From an uncultured Eubacteriales bacterium (GTDB lineage Bacteria; Bacillota; Clostridia; Oscillospirales; CAG-272), in the NCBI GenBank assembly GCA_934446285.1, contig CAKSEI010000030.1:1-12162 (forward strand): a stretch of DNA of 12,162 nucleotides, given 5' to 3'. Shown here piece after piece: positions 5,541-12,162 of this stretch. Each line of letters begins with the position of its first letter. The stretch's first letter is position 1. The notes under the pieces are model-generated. The model made no database searches and was not told the origin of the DNA. It saw nothing but the letters and a program-made list of their open reading frames with translations. Position numbers and translations under genes: made by a program.

Positions 5541-6913
5541 ACGTGCGCAGCACGCTCTTTTTTCTCAAAGCCGTGGACCCAGTCCGAGCGGTGATAATAA
5601 ATAAAGTAGATGATTGAGCTTATCGCCCATGTTATCGGATAGGCGGGGTAGATGTAGTCAATCTTCCCGAAAAATTTCATAACGGCGATAATATAAATGA
5701 TACGGAATATGCACCAGACGGAGAGCATTACCGTCATGGGGACAAAAGCCTTTCCCGCTCCTCGGCAGACTGCCGCCACCGCGTGGGAATAGGCGAGCAG
5801 AAAGTAGAAGAGCGCGACGGTATGCTCCTGCTTTACTCCCAGGGCTATCACCTCCGGGGTGCTGTCGAAAGCTCCGACGAGGTGAGGAGAAAATATGAAT
5901 ACAAAGACGCCGACAGCCTCGGCGAGCAGGATGGCGGTAACTATGCCGAAGCGCGCACCCTTTTTCGCGCGTTCGTATTCGCACGCGCCGAGATTTTGGC
6001 TTATAAACGTCGTTATAGCCATATTGAAGCTCGTGATGGGTAGGAAAGCAAAGCCCTCAATCTTTGCGTGAGTGCCGTATGCGGCGGTTGCAAACTTGCC
6101 GAAGGAATTTATCTGAGTCTGTACTATGACGTTTGCTAAAGCTATGACCGAGTTCTGCACGCCCGAGGGCAGACCGTAGCGCAGGATTTCCGTGAGCATA
6201 TCGCGGTGAAAGCGTATCTTGCGGATGCTCAGGGTGTAGATGCGTCCGGGCTTTATGAGATGGATAAAACAGAGCACGACCGAGAGCGCCTGACTTATGA
6301 CCGTTGCGACGGCAGCCGACCAGACTCCGAAGCCGCATATGCCGACAAAGAGCACGTCAAGGACAACATTCGTAACAGATGATACGGCAAGGTAAATAAG
6401 AGGCCGCACAGAGTCGCCGACCGCGTTCATAATTCCCCTCATATTATTGTAGAGAACAAGGGCGAGCGCACCGGCAAAATAATATCTGAAGTATTCTACC
6501 GCCTCTCCCATGACGTCCGGGTCGGTTTTCATCCACGTAAGGAAGGTCGGGGTGAAAATAACACCGCACACGGTTAAGAGAGTGCCCGAGACGAGGGCAA
6601 AAGCGATATTCGTATGCACGGCTCTGCCGACTTTCTCAGCGTCGGACGCACCGAAATAGCGGGAAATAGTGATACCCGCACCCATTGCCGCACCGTCAAA
6701 GAAGCTTACGAGCAAAAAAATAAGTGTCCCGGATGAGCTTACCGCGGCAAGTGCATTTGTCCCGAGAAAGTGCCCGACTATGAACGTGTCCGCGGTGTTG
6801 TACAGCTGCTGAAAGAGCTGACTTAAGAAAACCGGCAGGGCAAAAGCAACGATGTTTGAATATGTACCGCCGCTCGTCATGTCGCGCGAGCCGTGAGAAA
6901 GCAACTTTATCAT
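5537..6913 (-). CDS. MATE family efflux transporter
   Basis: 458 residues if it begins at ATG 6913-6911. An in-frame ATG at 6955-6953 (472 residues) has no ribosome site and lies upstream of the predicted transcription start, so the shorter form is preferred; ggag lies 13 bases before it, slightly far. Family marks are D-M-T-S-G near the start, then A-L-P-V-F-L-S-Q-L-F-Q-Q-L-Y-N-T-A-D-T-F-I-V-G-H-F-L-G with the conserved helix-1 Asn and Asp, R-G-I-M-N-A-x-G-D-S-x-x-P at mid-protein, and G-A-C-E-Y-E-R-A-K-K-G in the second half. Twelve membrane helices in two repeats are expected. It should exchange Na+ or H+ for cationic drugs or metabolites; the substrate is not predictable. The gene is divergent from the solute-binding protein gene and upstream of, but separately promoted from, the O-acyltransferase operon. 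Confidence 0.93.
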   Translation of the reverse strand: MIKLLSHGSRDMTSGGTYSNIVAFALPVFLSQLFQQLYNTADTFIVGHFLGTNALAAVSSSGTLIFLLVSFFDGAAMGAGITISRYFGASDAEKVGRAVHTNIAFALVSGTLLTVCGVIFTPTFLTWMKTDPDVMGEAVEYFRYYFAGALALVLYNNMRGIMNAVGDSVRPLIYLAVSSVTNVVLDVLFVGICGFGVWSAAVATVISQALSVVLCFIHLIKPGRIYTLSIRKIRFHRDMLTEILRYGLPSGVQNSVIALANVIVQTQINSFGKFATAAYGTHAKIEGFAFLPITSFNMAITTFISQNLGACEYERAKKGARFGIVTAILLAEAVGVFVFIFSPHLVGAFDSTPEVIALGVKQEHTVALFYFLLAYSHAVAAVCRGAGKAFVPMTVMLSVWCIFRIIYIIAVMKFFGKIDYIYPAYPITWAISSIIYFIYYHRSDWVHGFEKKERAAHV

Positions 6914-6945
6914 TATAAATATAAATCTCCGTAAAACTACAGAAT

Positions 6946-6974
6946 ATATTAGCATAAAAGGTCGAAAAAAGCAA
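6946..6974 (-). promoter_or_regulatory. Promoter of the MATE gene
   Basis: On the minus strand, TTGCTT (6974-6969), a 17-base spacer and TAATAT (6951-6946). The predicted start, near 6939, lies between the two candidate ATGs and supports the one at 6913. Confidence 0.55.
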
Positions 6975-7029
6975 TAGCGCGAGCGTCATGCGGTGAAAAT
7001 CCTCCGGCATTTTTTAAATTCGCTCCGAA

Positions 7030-7058
7030 TTGCCCACAATTTGTTATTTGTATATAAT
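7030..7058 (+). promoter_or_regulatory. Upstream promoter (P1) of the solute-binding protein gene
   Basis: TTGCCC (7030-7035), a 17-base spacer and TATAAT (7053-7058). The -35 is imperfect. It would start near 7065, inside the -35 region of the second, stronger promoter. Confidence 0.4.
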
Positions 7059-7066
7059 GTTTTTTA

Positions 7067-7096
7067 TTGACAATAGTATTGCATGTATGTTATAAT
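7067..7096 (+). promoter_or_regulatory. Main promoter (P2) of the solute-binding protein gene
   Basis: Consensus TTGACA (7067-7072), an 18-base spacer and consensus TATAAT (7091-7096). The predicted start is about 7103, giving a leader of about 68 bases. The leader holds a 7-bp inverted repeat, AGTGAAT (7116-7122) with ATTCACT (7145-7151), ending ten bases before the ggagg site at 7161-7165. Confidence 0.78.
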
Positions 7097-7170
7097 CGTA
7101 AAAAGAGAAGAAATGAGTGAATTTTGAGTGTGCTTTCGCTGCTTATTCACTAACGATTTCGGAGGTCTTA

Positions 7171-8658
7171 ATGAAACGCTTTTTCGCTCTCCTGATGTGC
7201 CTTGTCACGGTCCTTGCACTTTTTTCCTGTAAAAAAAGCGAGGATGATACACCGACCGACCCGACGGAGGAATCAAACAACTACGGCTATAGTTTCCCGC
7301 AGAATATCCCCGATGAGGATTACGGAGGAAAATCCTTCAGAATTCTTGAGTGGGGCGACACGGGCGGCTCGCACTGGTCTGCTTTTGAATTTATTTACAA
7401 TGAATCTCTCGAGGGGGATGTCGTAAACGACGCAGTTAGAGAGCGCGACAGGATTTTTGAGGAGAAATACAACGTCAGCATTGAATACATAGTGAAAAAT
7501 AAGGGAGACCTTACCTCTTTTGCATCGCAGTGCATTGACGCAGGTTCTGATGATTTTGATGTTTTCTTCCCGACGCTGTCAAGTATCGGCAGCCTTGCCA
7601 TATCGGGCAGGCTGTATGACCTCAACGAGTTTTCCGATATCTTTAACTTTGACGAGTCATGGTGGGACACCGCCGCTTGCAAGCAGCTGTCGATAGGCGG
7701 ACATCTTTTCTTCACGACGAGCGACCTTACTCTCGTTGACAAGAATTCAACCTGGGCTATTTTCTTTACAAAGGAGTTGCTTGATAAATATCCCGACCTT
7801 CTTGATGGCTACGACAGCATTCAGGATATGGTCAAGAAGGGTGACTGGACTATTGAGAAAATGTACGAGATGTGCTCCGCCGTACAGCATGACGACGGAG
7901 ACGGCGAGTGGACGGAGAATGATACCTACGGACGCTACGGCGAGGGCTTTGACGCAGGAGCTTTGATGGTCGGCTGCGGTTCGGTTATCACCGAGAAGAA
8001 TTCGGAGGACATCCCGCAGTACGTATGGTCATCCCATGCCGATGAATATGTCACGTCATTTGAGTATGTTAACAAGATAATGTCGACCGACTGCTCCATG
8101 ACGAATAATGCACTTAAGGGTTATGACGATATATGGGTTGACGGCGTCGGCGGAATGATGGAGAAAGGGCAGCTGCTCTTCAACTGCACGGGAATGAATC
8201 GCTGCAGACTCTACCGCGGGCTGGATATCGAATTCGGTATTATACCAATGCCTAAGGCTAACTCCGAACAGGAGTCATATCACAGCTTTATGAGTATGGG
8301 TCAGGGAAACTGCGTTGCTATACCGATATCGTGCTCAGACCCAGAGGCAACGGCAAAACTGCTTGAGGCATATACCTGCCTTGCGTCGCAGACTACCTAT
8401 ACCGCATACGTTGATAAGGCTCTCCAGTATAAGTACCTTCCGTACGATGAGAATTCAAAGGATATGCTCGAGATAATTTTCAATAACCGTCTCTTCGATC
8501 CCGTTGACGTATACGGCTGGGGTTCGGGCAACGGCAGCATTTATCAGGGCAAGGCATCCGGTCTTGTTTCTCGCGTTAAGACTTTTGAAAAGGTAACTAC
8601 AAAGATGATGAATTCGCGCATAAATCAGATGTTTGAGGCACTTGCAAACCAGGGTTAA
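7171..8658 (+). CDS. Extracellular solute-binding lipoprotein of an ABC importer (orphan)
   Basis: 495 residues, ATG at 7171 directly after ggaggt (7161-7166). A longer in-frame start at 7117 lacks a site and would spoil the signal peptide. Residues 1-20 are a lipoprotein signal: M-K-R, a hydrophobic core, and lipobox L-F-S-C20. An acidic, Thr/Pro-rich linker follows (21-45). The mature part looks like a family 1 solute-binding protein: G-G-K-S-F-R-I-L near the start, V-N-D-A-V-x-E-R-D-R-I-F-E-E-K-Y-N-V, D-F-D-V-F-F-P, L-Y-D-L-N-E-F, W-W-D-T-A, W-A-I-F-F-T-K-E-L-L and I-P-M-P-K. Such proteins usually bind sugars or oligosaccharides in gut Clostridia; the ligand is inferred only. No permease or ATPase gene lies beside it, and a terminator follows, so it must share a transporter encoded elsewhere. 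Confidence 0.88.
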   Translation: MKRFFALLMCLVTVLALFSCKKSEDDTPTDPTEESNNYGYSFPQNIPDEDYGGKSFRILEWGDTGGSHWSAFEFIYNESLEGDVVNDAVRERDRIFEEKYNVSIEYIVKNKGDLTSFASQCIDAGSDDFDVFFPTLSSIGSLAISGRLYDLNEFSDIFNFDESWWDTAACKQLSIGGHLFFTTSDLTLVDKNSTWAIFFTKELLDKYPDLLDGYDSIQDMVKKGDWTIEKMYEMCSAVQHDDGDGEWTENDTYGRYGEGFDAGALMVGCGSVITEKNSEDIPQYVWSSHADEYVTSFEYVNKIMSTDCSMTNNALKGYDDIWVDGVGGMMEKGQLLFNCTGMNRCRLYRGLDIEFGIIPMPKANSEQESYHSFMSMGQGNCVAIPISCSDPEATAKLLEAYTCLASQTTYTAYVDKALQYKYLPYDENSKDMLEIIFNNRLFDPVDVYGWGSGNGSIYQGKASGLVSRVKTFEKVTTKMMNSRINQMFEALANQG

Positions 8659-8672
8659 ACCTAATAAAAAAC

Positions 8673-8701
8673 AAACGGACTGCCTTTCGGCGGTCCGTTT
8701 T
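8673..8701 (+). terminator. Terminator after the solute-binding protein gene
   Basis: A 12-bp stem, aaacggactgcc (8673-8684) with ggcggtccgttt (8689-8700), has one T-G pair and loop tttc, followed by a short tgtgcc. The T-run is mostly inside the stem, so termination may be partial, which would let the PAP2 gene share the transcript. Confidence 0.75.
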
Positions 8702-8724
8702 GTGCCTGAATTGAAAGGAATATA

Positions 8725-9651
8725 ATGGATTTTTTAAAACTGCTGGAGAGAATACGCATACCCGCACTTAACGCCGCCATGTCCGTGCTCACTTATCTCG
8801 GGGACGAGATATTTCTTATGGCACTCGCCCTTATCATGTATTGGTGCGTGAGCAAGAGACGCGGCTGCTATATCCTGGTCGCAGGTTTTTTCACGACCGC
8901 CGCGGGTCAGGCGCTCAAGATGATGTTCAGAATACCGAGACCGTGGGTGCGTGACCCCGACTTTACCATAGTCGAGAGCGCACGTGAGGGCGCGGGAGGA
9001 TATTCGTTTCCCTCGGGACATACGCAGAATATAACCGCCATTCTTTCGGCGACGGCTTTCACCTCAAAGAGAAGGTCGGTGAAAATTCTCGCCGTAATCG
9101 GCATATGTACGGTAGCCTTTTCTCGTATGTACCTCGGTGTGCATACGCCGCTCGATGTCTGCGTCGGTATGGTAATATCGCTTGCGATAACGCTCGTGCT
9201 CTTTCCTTTATTTCGGGACGACGAGACCTTCCGCGCTCGTATACCTTATGTTCTGATTGCGGCGTGCTTAGCGGGAGGGGCGTTTATTGCGTTTACCTCA
9301 GCCTTTCCTTTTCCCGCCGACACGGACGCGGAGAAGATATCGGAGGCTTTAAGAAACGGATGCAAGCTCTTCGGTGCGCTTATCGGATTTACCGTCGCGT
9401 ATTTTATCGATGCAAAATATATCCGCTTCGAAACCTCTGCTTCCCCCATAGCACAGGTGCTCAAGGCTTCACTCGGATTTGTCGCGGTTGTCGCTCTTAA
9501 GGGACTGATCAAGCTGCTCTTTGTCCGCGTGATGGGAGATTTAATGTTCGCCGACGCACTTCGCTACGCTCTCGTAACGCTTTTCGCGGGAGCGGTATGG
9601 CCTCTGACATTTAAATACTTTGCGCGTATCGGAACTGCCTCAGATAATTAA
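8725..9651 (+). CDS. PAP2 family membrane phosphatase
   Basis: 308 residues, ATG at 8725 after aaagga (8714-8719). The three acid-phosphatase motifs are intact: K65-x6-R72-P73, P96-S97-G98-H99 and S133-R134-x5-H140-x3-D144. His99 and His140 would be the acid/base and nucleophile. About eight hydrophobic segments are seen. The catalytic domain fills the first 165 residues; a C-terminal part (about 170-308) adds further membrane helices, a length common in Clostridia. Relatives remove phosphate from undecaprenyl diphosphate, phosphatidate or similar lipids at the outer membrane face, so recycling of the cell-wall carrier lipid is a fair but unproven role. It lies 66 bases downstream of the solute-binding protein gene with a terminator between; no clear promoter of its own is visible. 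Confidence 0.92.
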   Translation: MDFLKLLERIRIPALNAAMSVLTYLGDEIFLMALALIMYWCVSKRRGCYILVAGFFTTAAGQALKMMFRIPRPWVRDPDFTIVESAREGAGGYSFPSGHTQNITAILSATAFTSKRRSVKILAVIGICTVAFSRMYLGVHTPLDVCVGMVISLAITLVLFPLFRDDETFRARIPYVLIAACLAGGAFIAFTSAFPFPADTDAEKISEALRNGCKLFGALIGFTVAYFIDAKYIRFETSASPIAQVLKASLGFVAVVALKGLIKLLFVRVMGDLMFADALRYALVTLFAGAVWPLTFKYFARIGTASDN

Positions 9652-9653
9652 AT

Positions 9654-9688
9654 AAATCCCCGCTGTGCCGTCGGCACGGCGGGGATTT
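9654..9688. terminator. Bidirectional terminator after the PAP2 gene
   Basis: A 16-bp stem, 9654-9669 with 9673-9688, has one G-T pair and a 3-base loop. It starts three bases after the PAP2 stop. The outer arms (AAATCCCCG and CGGGGATTT) match those of the tRNA-Trp terminator at 1953-1984. The minus side is followed by ATTTAATTAT, so it can also stop the opposite fragment. Confidence 0.82.
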
Positions 9689-9726
9689 GCTTGCTTTGAG
9701 TCTGCAGAAATCAGACGGAGAGTTTT

Positions 9727-10218
9727 TTATTTCTGTTCTTTTTCAATTTCCTTTGCAATATCCGAGAGCAGCTCACGTATCGGCAGGTGCTGAGGACATA
9801 CCTTTTCGCAGTTGCCGCACCTGATACAGTCGGATGCCCTGCGCCCCGGAGCTGTGTGGACGACCATGTAACAGTAGTCAGCGTTACGGTCGTAACAGAA
9901 CAGCTTTTTATTCATCACGGCGAAGATGTCGGGATTGTCGTTAAGTCCCGGACATCCGTCCGTGCAGTATCTGCAGGCGGTGCATTGGATAAGGTGCTTT
10001 TCTCTGAAAAGTCTCTGTATCTTTTTCACCGCTTTAAGCTCCTTTTCGCCAAGCGGAACAATGTCACTCATAAACGAAACATTGTCTGTCATCTGTGCCA
10101 TATTGCTCATGCCTGAGAGCACCATCATAATCACGGGGAAGCCCGCTGCAAAACGCAGCGCGTAGCTCGCAGCAGAGCCGCCGTGCCTTATTGCTTTTTT
10201 ACTATGTCCTATTGACAA
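9727..10218 (-). pseudogene. C-terminal remnant of an aldo/keto reductase-ferredoxin oxidoreductase
   Basis: The frame gives 163 residues. From about residue 15 it matches, from memory, the C-terminal third of COG1453-type aldo/keto reductases, normally about 370-390 residues: S-Y-A-L-R-F-A-A (18-25), V-L-S-G-M-S-N (33-39) from the last barrel segment, then two ferredoxin motifs, C79-x2-C82-x2-C85-x3-C89-P and C131-x2-C134-x2-C137-x3-C141-P. The whole catalytic barrel (Asp, Tyr, Lys, His tetrad) is missing. The frame opens only with a TTG (10218-10216) that has no ribosome site; the first ATG codons are inside the conserved core. Immediately upstream on the minus strand is the plus-strand promoter and leader of the HD gene, not reductase sequence. 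I read it as a 5'-deleted gene. The clusters are intact, so loss seems recent; a stand-alone ferredoxin is less likely. Confidence 0.75.
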
Positions 10219-10240
10219 TCGGACGGGAAAATCTTATAAT
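10212..10240 (+). promoter_or_regulatory. Consensus promoter of the HD-mnmA operon
   Basis: Perfect TTGACA (10212-10217), a 17-base spacer and perfect TATAAT (10235-10240); the predicted start is near 10247. The leader of about 68 bases could form two small hairpins, TACCG/CGGTA (10247-10251 with 10255-10259) and CTT/AAG around GCGT (10264-10273), and ends with aggagg (10303-10308). It matches no riboswitch I know. The -35 overlaps the broken end of the reductase remnant. Confidence 0.85.
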
Positions 10241-10314
10241 ATTACATACCGAAACGGTAGGTGACTTGCGTAAGCGTAGCGGAGTCCGATCGTACAGTTT
10301 TCAGGAGGATAAAA

Positions 10315-10872
10315 ATGATACCGACAGTAAAAGAAGCTTTTGAACTGCTGAGTGAATATAACAGGGGAGAGTTTCATCTTCATCACGGCAAAACCGTAGG
10401 AGGAGTCATGCGTTATTTCGCCGTTAGGCTCGGGTACGGAGATGAGGCGGACTTCTGGGAAGCGGTAGGAATTCTCCACGACCTTGACTTTGAGATGTAT
10501 CCCGATGAGCATTGTATAAAAGGACAGGAAATACTGCGGGAAAGGAAAATTGACGAGCGCCTTATCCACGCTGTCGCGAGCCACGGCTACGGGCTTACCG
10601 TCGATATTAAGCCCGAGCACGAAATGGAAAAGGTGCTTTACGCGACAGATGAGCTTACGGGGCTTATAGGTGCGGTCGCCCTTATGCGTCCGTCGAAGAG
10701 TGTCGCCGACCTTGAGCTTAAGTCCGTTAAGAAAAAATATAAAAACGCCAACTTTGCCGCCGGATGCTCAAGAGAGGTTATAGAGCGCGGCGCGGATATG
10801 CTCGGGTGGACTCTCGACGATCTTATTTCGGAAACCATTCTCGCGATGAGAAGCTGCGAAGGGAAAATCTGA
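10315..10872 (+). CDS. HD-domain phosphohydrolase family protein (COG2316-like)
   Basis: 185 residues, ATG at 10315 six bases after aggagg. An in-frame GTG at 10261 is rejected because it has no site and lies close to the predicted transcription start. HD metal-binding residues are visible: H24 (L-H-H-G-K-T-V), the H55-D56 pair in G-I-L-H-D-L-D-F, H66 (P-D-E-H-C), H90 (V-A-S-H-G-Y-G) and D112 (Y-A-T-D-E-L-T-G-L). Later blocks R-P-S-K-S-V-A-D-L-E and K-S-V-K-K-K-Y-K are typical of this single-domain family of predicted hydrolases. Such folds cut phosphate esters of nucleotides, but no substrate is established for this group to my knowledge. It is the first gene of an operon: mnmA begins three bases after its stop. 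Cytoplasmic; no signal or membrane segment. Confidence 0.88.
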   Translation: MIPTVKEAFELLSEYNRGEFHLHHGKTVGGVMRYFAVRLGYGDEADFWEAVGILHDLDFEMYPDEHCIKGQEILRERKIDERLIHAVASHGYGLTVDIKPEHEMEKVLYATDELTGLIGAVALMRPSKSVADLELKSVKKKYKNANFAAGCSREVIERGADMLGWTLDDLISETILAMRSCEGKI

Positions 10873-10875
10873 AAA

Positions 10876-11949
10876 ATGAAAAGAGCGTTGATTGCAATGA
10901 GCGGAGGAGTGGACTCCTCGCTTGCCGCAAAGATAATGATTGACGGCGGGTACGAATGCATCGGCTGTACCATGAAGCTCTTCAACGGAGAGAATGTCGG
11001 TATTGATCGCTCGCGCACGTGCTGCTCGCTTGATGACACGGAGGACGCGCGCAGCGTTGCATACAAGCTCGGTATGCGGTTTTATGTATTCAATTTCACG
11101 CGGTATTTTTACGATACAGTCATAAGCAGATTTGTCGAGAGCTATAAAAACGGGCTTACGCCCAATCCATGTATCGACTGCAACAGATATATGAAATTCG
11201 GCAAGCTCTTTGAGCGGGCGAACATTCTCGGCTGCGATTGCGTCGTCACAGGGCATTACGCGAGGATAGAAAAAAACGGAGCCGGTTATGTGCTTAAGAA
11301 GGCAGTCGACACGACAAAGGACCAGAGCTATGTGCTATACTCCATGACTCAGGAGCAGCTCGCACGCGCGAGGTTTCCTCTCGGAGCCATGAAGAAAACG
11401 GAAGTCCGCCGCATTGCGGAGGAGAGCGGATTTATCAATGCAGCTAAGCCCGACAGTCAGGATATCTGTTTCGTGCCGGAAGGCGATTATGCGTCTGTAA
11501 TAGAAAGGATGAGCGGGGTCAAGCCCGAGCAGGGAAATTTCGTCGACAGGGACGGAAATGTCATAGGAAAGCACAGAGGCGTCATCCGCTACACGATAGG
11601 GCAGAGAAAAGGTTTGGGACTGAGTGCTCCCGAGCCTCTTTATGTATGTAAAATCTGCCCCGAGAGCAATACGATAGTTCTCGGTGGCAACGATGAGCTT
11701 TTCACGACCGATGTCGATGTCGGAGATTTCAATTGGATAAGCGGTAAAGTCCCGGAGAGGGAAATGCGCTGTAAGGCGAAAATACGCTACCGTCAGACCG
11801 AGCAGTGGGCAAATGTTACACCGACAGGCGAAAAAAGCGTGCATATAGTTTTTGACGAGGCTCAAAGAGCCGTTACGCCGGGTCAGGCAGCGGTGCTGTA
11901 CGACGGAGATACCGTTCTCGGCGGCGGCACTATTCTGCCGACGGACTGA
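10876..11949 (+). CDS. mnmA: tRNA-specific 2-thiouridylase MnmA
   Basis: 357 residues, ATG at 10876, with aaggg (10859-10863) inside the end of the HD gene; the spacing is long, so coupling to upstream translation is likely. The PP-loop S-G-G-V-D-S-S (9-15) activates the wobble uridine with ATP. C102 (N-P-C-I-D-C-N) and C198 (D-S-Q-D-I-C-F-V) match the two reactive cysteines of E. coli MnmA. C99 adds a CxxC pair, and C49-C50 are also present. Other family blocks are G-H-Y-A-R (126-130), K-D-Q-S-Y-V-L-Y (148-155), G-Q-R-K-G-L-G (242-248) and the C-terminal beta domain. The enzyme makes 2-thiouridine at position 34 of tRNAs for Lys, Glu and Gln. The usual Clostridia partner, a cysteine desulfurase gene, is not adjacent. 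Full-length and intact. Confidence 0.97.
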   Translation: MKRALIAMSGGVDSSLAAKIMIDGGYECIGCTMKLFNGENVGIDRSRTCCSLDDTEDARSVAYKLGMRFYVFNFTRYFYDTVISRFVESYKNGLTPNPCIDCNRYMKFGKLFERANILGCDCVVTGHYARIEKNGAGYVLKKAVDTTKDQSYVLYSMTQEQLARARFPLGAMKKTEVRRIAEESGFINAAKPDSQDICFVPEGDYASVIERMSGVKPEQGNFVDRDGNVIGKHRGVIRYTIGQRKGLGLSAPEPLYVCKICPESNTIVLGGNDELFTTDVDVGDFNWISGKVPEREMRCKAKIRYRQTEQWANVTPTGEKSVHIVFDEAQRAVTPGQAAVLYDGDTVLGGGTILPTD

Positions 11950-11985
11950 CGGAAGGCTTTTGAATAAGAGATACTTGATCGTTTT

Positions 11986-12013
11986 TCGGCAGCTTTTCGA
12001 GAAAAGCTGCCGA
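11986..12013. terminator. Hairpin between convergent mnmA and histidine kinase genes
   Basis: A perfect 12-bp stem, tcggcagctttt (11986-11997) with aaaagctgccga (12002-12013), has loop cgag. It lies 36 bases after the mnmA stop and six bases after the kinase stop on the other strand. There is no clean T-run on either side (ctctcattatt on plus), so it is a probable rather than certain shared terminator. Confidence 0.55.
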
Positions 12014-12019
12014 CTCTCA

Positions 12020-12162
12020 TTATTCTGACGGAAATTCGACCCAGAAGCATGAGCCTTTTCCTATAGTGCTTGAGACACCGTAGTGCCCGCCGTGACCTTT
12101 CATGACCTCTTTTACTATCGACAGCCCAAGTCCCGTTCCTATGGCGGCGCGCTTGTGTACCT
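12020..12162 (-). CDS. Sensor histidine kinase, C-terminal end (partial)
   Basis: On the minus strand the frame is open from the window edge to TAA at 12022-12020, 46 residues. It holds the G2 box G-T-G-L-G-L-S-I-V-K (about 8-17 of the visible part), then E-V-M-K-G-H-G-G-H-Y-G-V-S-S, G-K-G-S-C-F-W-V-E-F-P at the very end. This is the closing part of a HATPase_c domain, as in two-component sensor kinases, where G-K-G-S-x-F-x-V-x-x-P is the usual last strand. Sensor part, His box and N, G1 boxes lie outside the window, so signal and partner regulator are unknown. It is convergent with mnmA. Confidence 0.88.
   Translation of the reverse strand, partial: VHKRAAIGTGLGLSIVKEVMKGHGGHYGVSSTIGKGSCFWVEFPSE

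Noticed and set aside
5542..5554. CGTGC-GCA-GCACG hairpin at the end of MATE as a terminator
   Set aside because: The stem is only 5 bp and is followed by the MBOAT promoter rather than a T-run.
6696..7010. 104-residue minus-strand frame at the start of MATE
   Set aside because: It overlaps the MATE gene in another frame, and its residues after the first 30 are low-quality, Arg/His-rich shadow sequence.
8642..8670. Promoter TTGCAA-17-TAAAAA for the PAP2 gene
   Set aside because: It has a weak -10, overlaps the end of the solute-binding protein gene, and lies before the terminator hairpin, which would stop its transcript.
10247..10314. Riboswitch in the HD-mnmA leader
   Set aside because: Only small hairpins are seen. 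No conserved core of any riboswitch class I know is present, and there is no terminator or anti-terminator pair.
11335..11865. 176-residue minus-strand frame inside mnmA
   Set aside because: It is fully antisense to conserved MnmA blocks, with no start signals.

Overview
The window reads as ordinary chromosome of a low-to-mid GC, anaerobic, gut-type Clostridia (Oscillospiraceae/Christensenellales-like). This is an inference from strong Shine-Dalgarno sites, sigma-A type TTGACA/TATAAT promoters, abundant rho-independent terminators, several Fe-S proteins, and family matches typical of that group (an orphan lipoprotein solute-binding protein, an MBOAT/DHHW pair, and a Clostridia-type MnmA with CxxC). 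No IS element, phage gene, CRISPR array or defence system is visible.

Layout. 1-162 is the 3' end of an ABC exporter subunit, followed by a terminator. 265-1774 is a divergent pair: an Fe-S protein (minus) and a Crp/Fnr-family regulator (plus). They share an 85-bp control region with face-to-face promoters and one palindrome. 1775-1983 is non-coding, with a structured, repeat-like element. 1984-2059 is tRNA-Trp(CCA) on the minus strand with its own promoter and terminator. 2286-2738 is a small four-helix membrane protein of unknown function whose mRNA may be leaderless. A bidirectional terminator separates it from a minus-strand block running MATE efflux protein (6913-5537), MBOAT O-acyltransferase (5477-4059) and DHHW/AlgJ-like protein (4047-2788). 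The last two form a tight two-gene operon, probably for O-acetylation of an exported or cell-surface polymer.

From about 7030 the strand switches. Tandem promoters drive an ABC solute-binding lipoprotein that has no permease or ATPase beside it, and a PAP2 phosphatase follows after a terminator. 9727-10218 (minus) is the C-terminal Fe-S part of an aldo/keto reductase-type oxidoreductase that has lost its barrel and has no proper start. At its broken end lies a consensus promoter for the plus-strand HD-hydrolase and mnmA operon (10315-11949). The window ends in the C-terminus of a sensor histidine kinase on the minus strand.

No clearly new multi-gene system is present. The points most worth a second look are the shared Crp/Fnr control region, with its palindrome centred at -41.5 of the Fe-S gene and inside the regulator's own leader; the HD-mnmA coupling; the decayed oxidoreductase at the operon's promoter; and the structured repeat beside tRNA-Trp.
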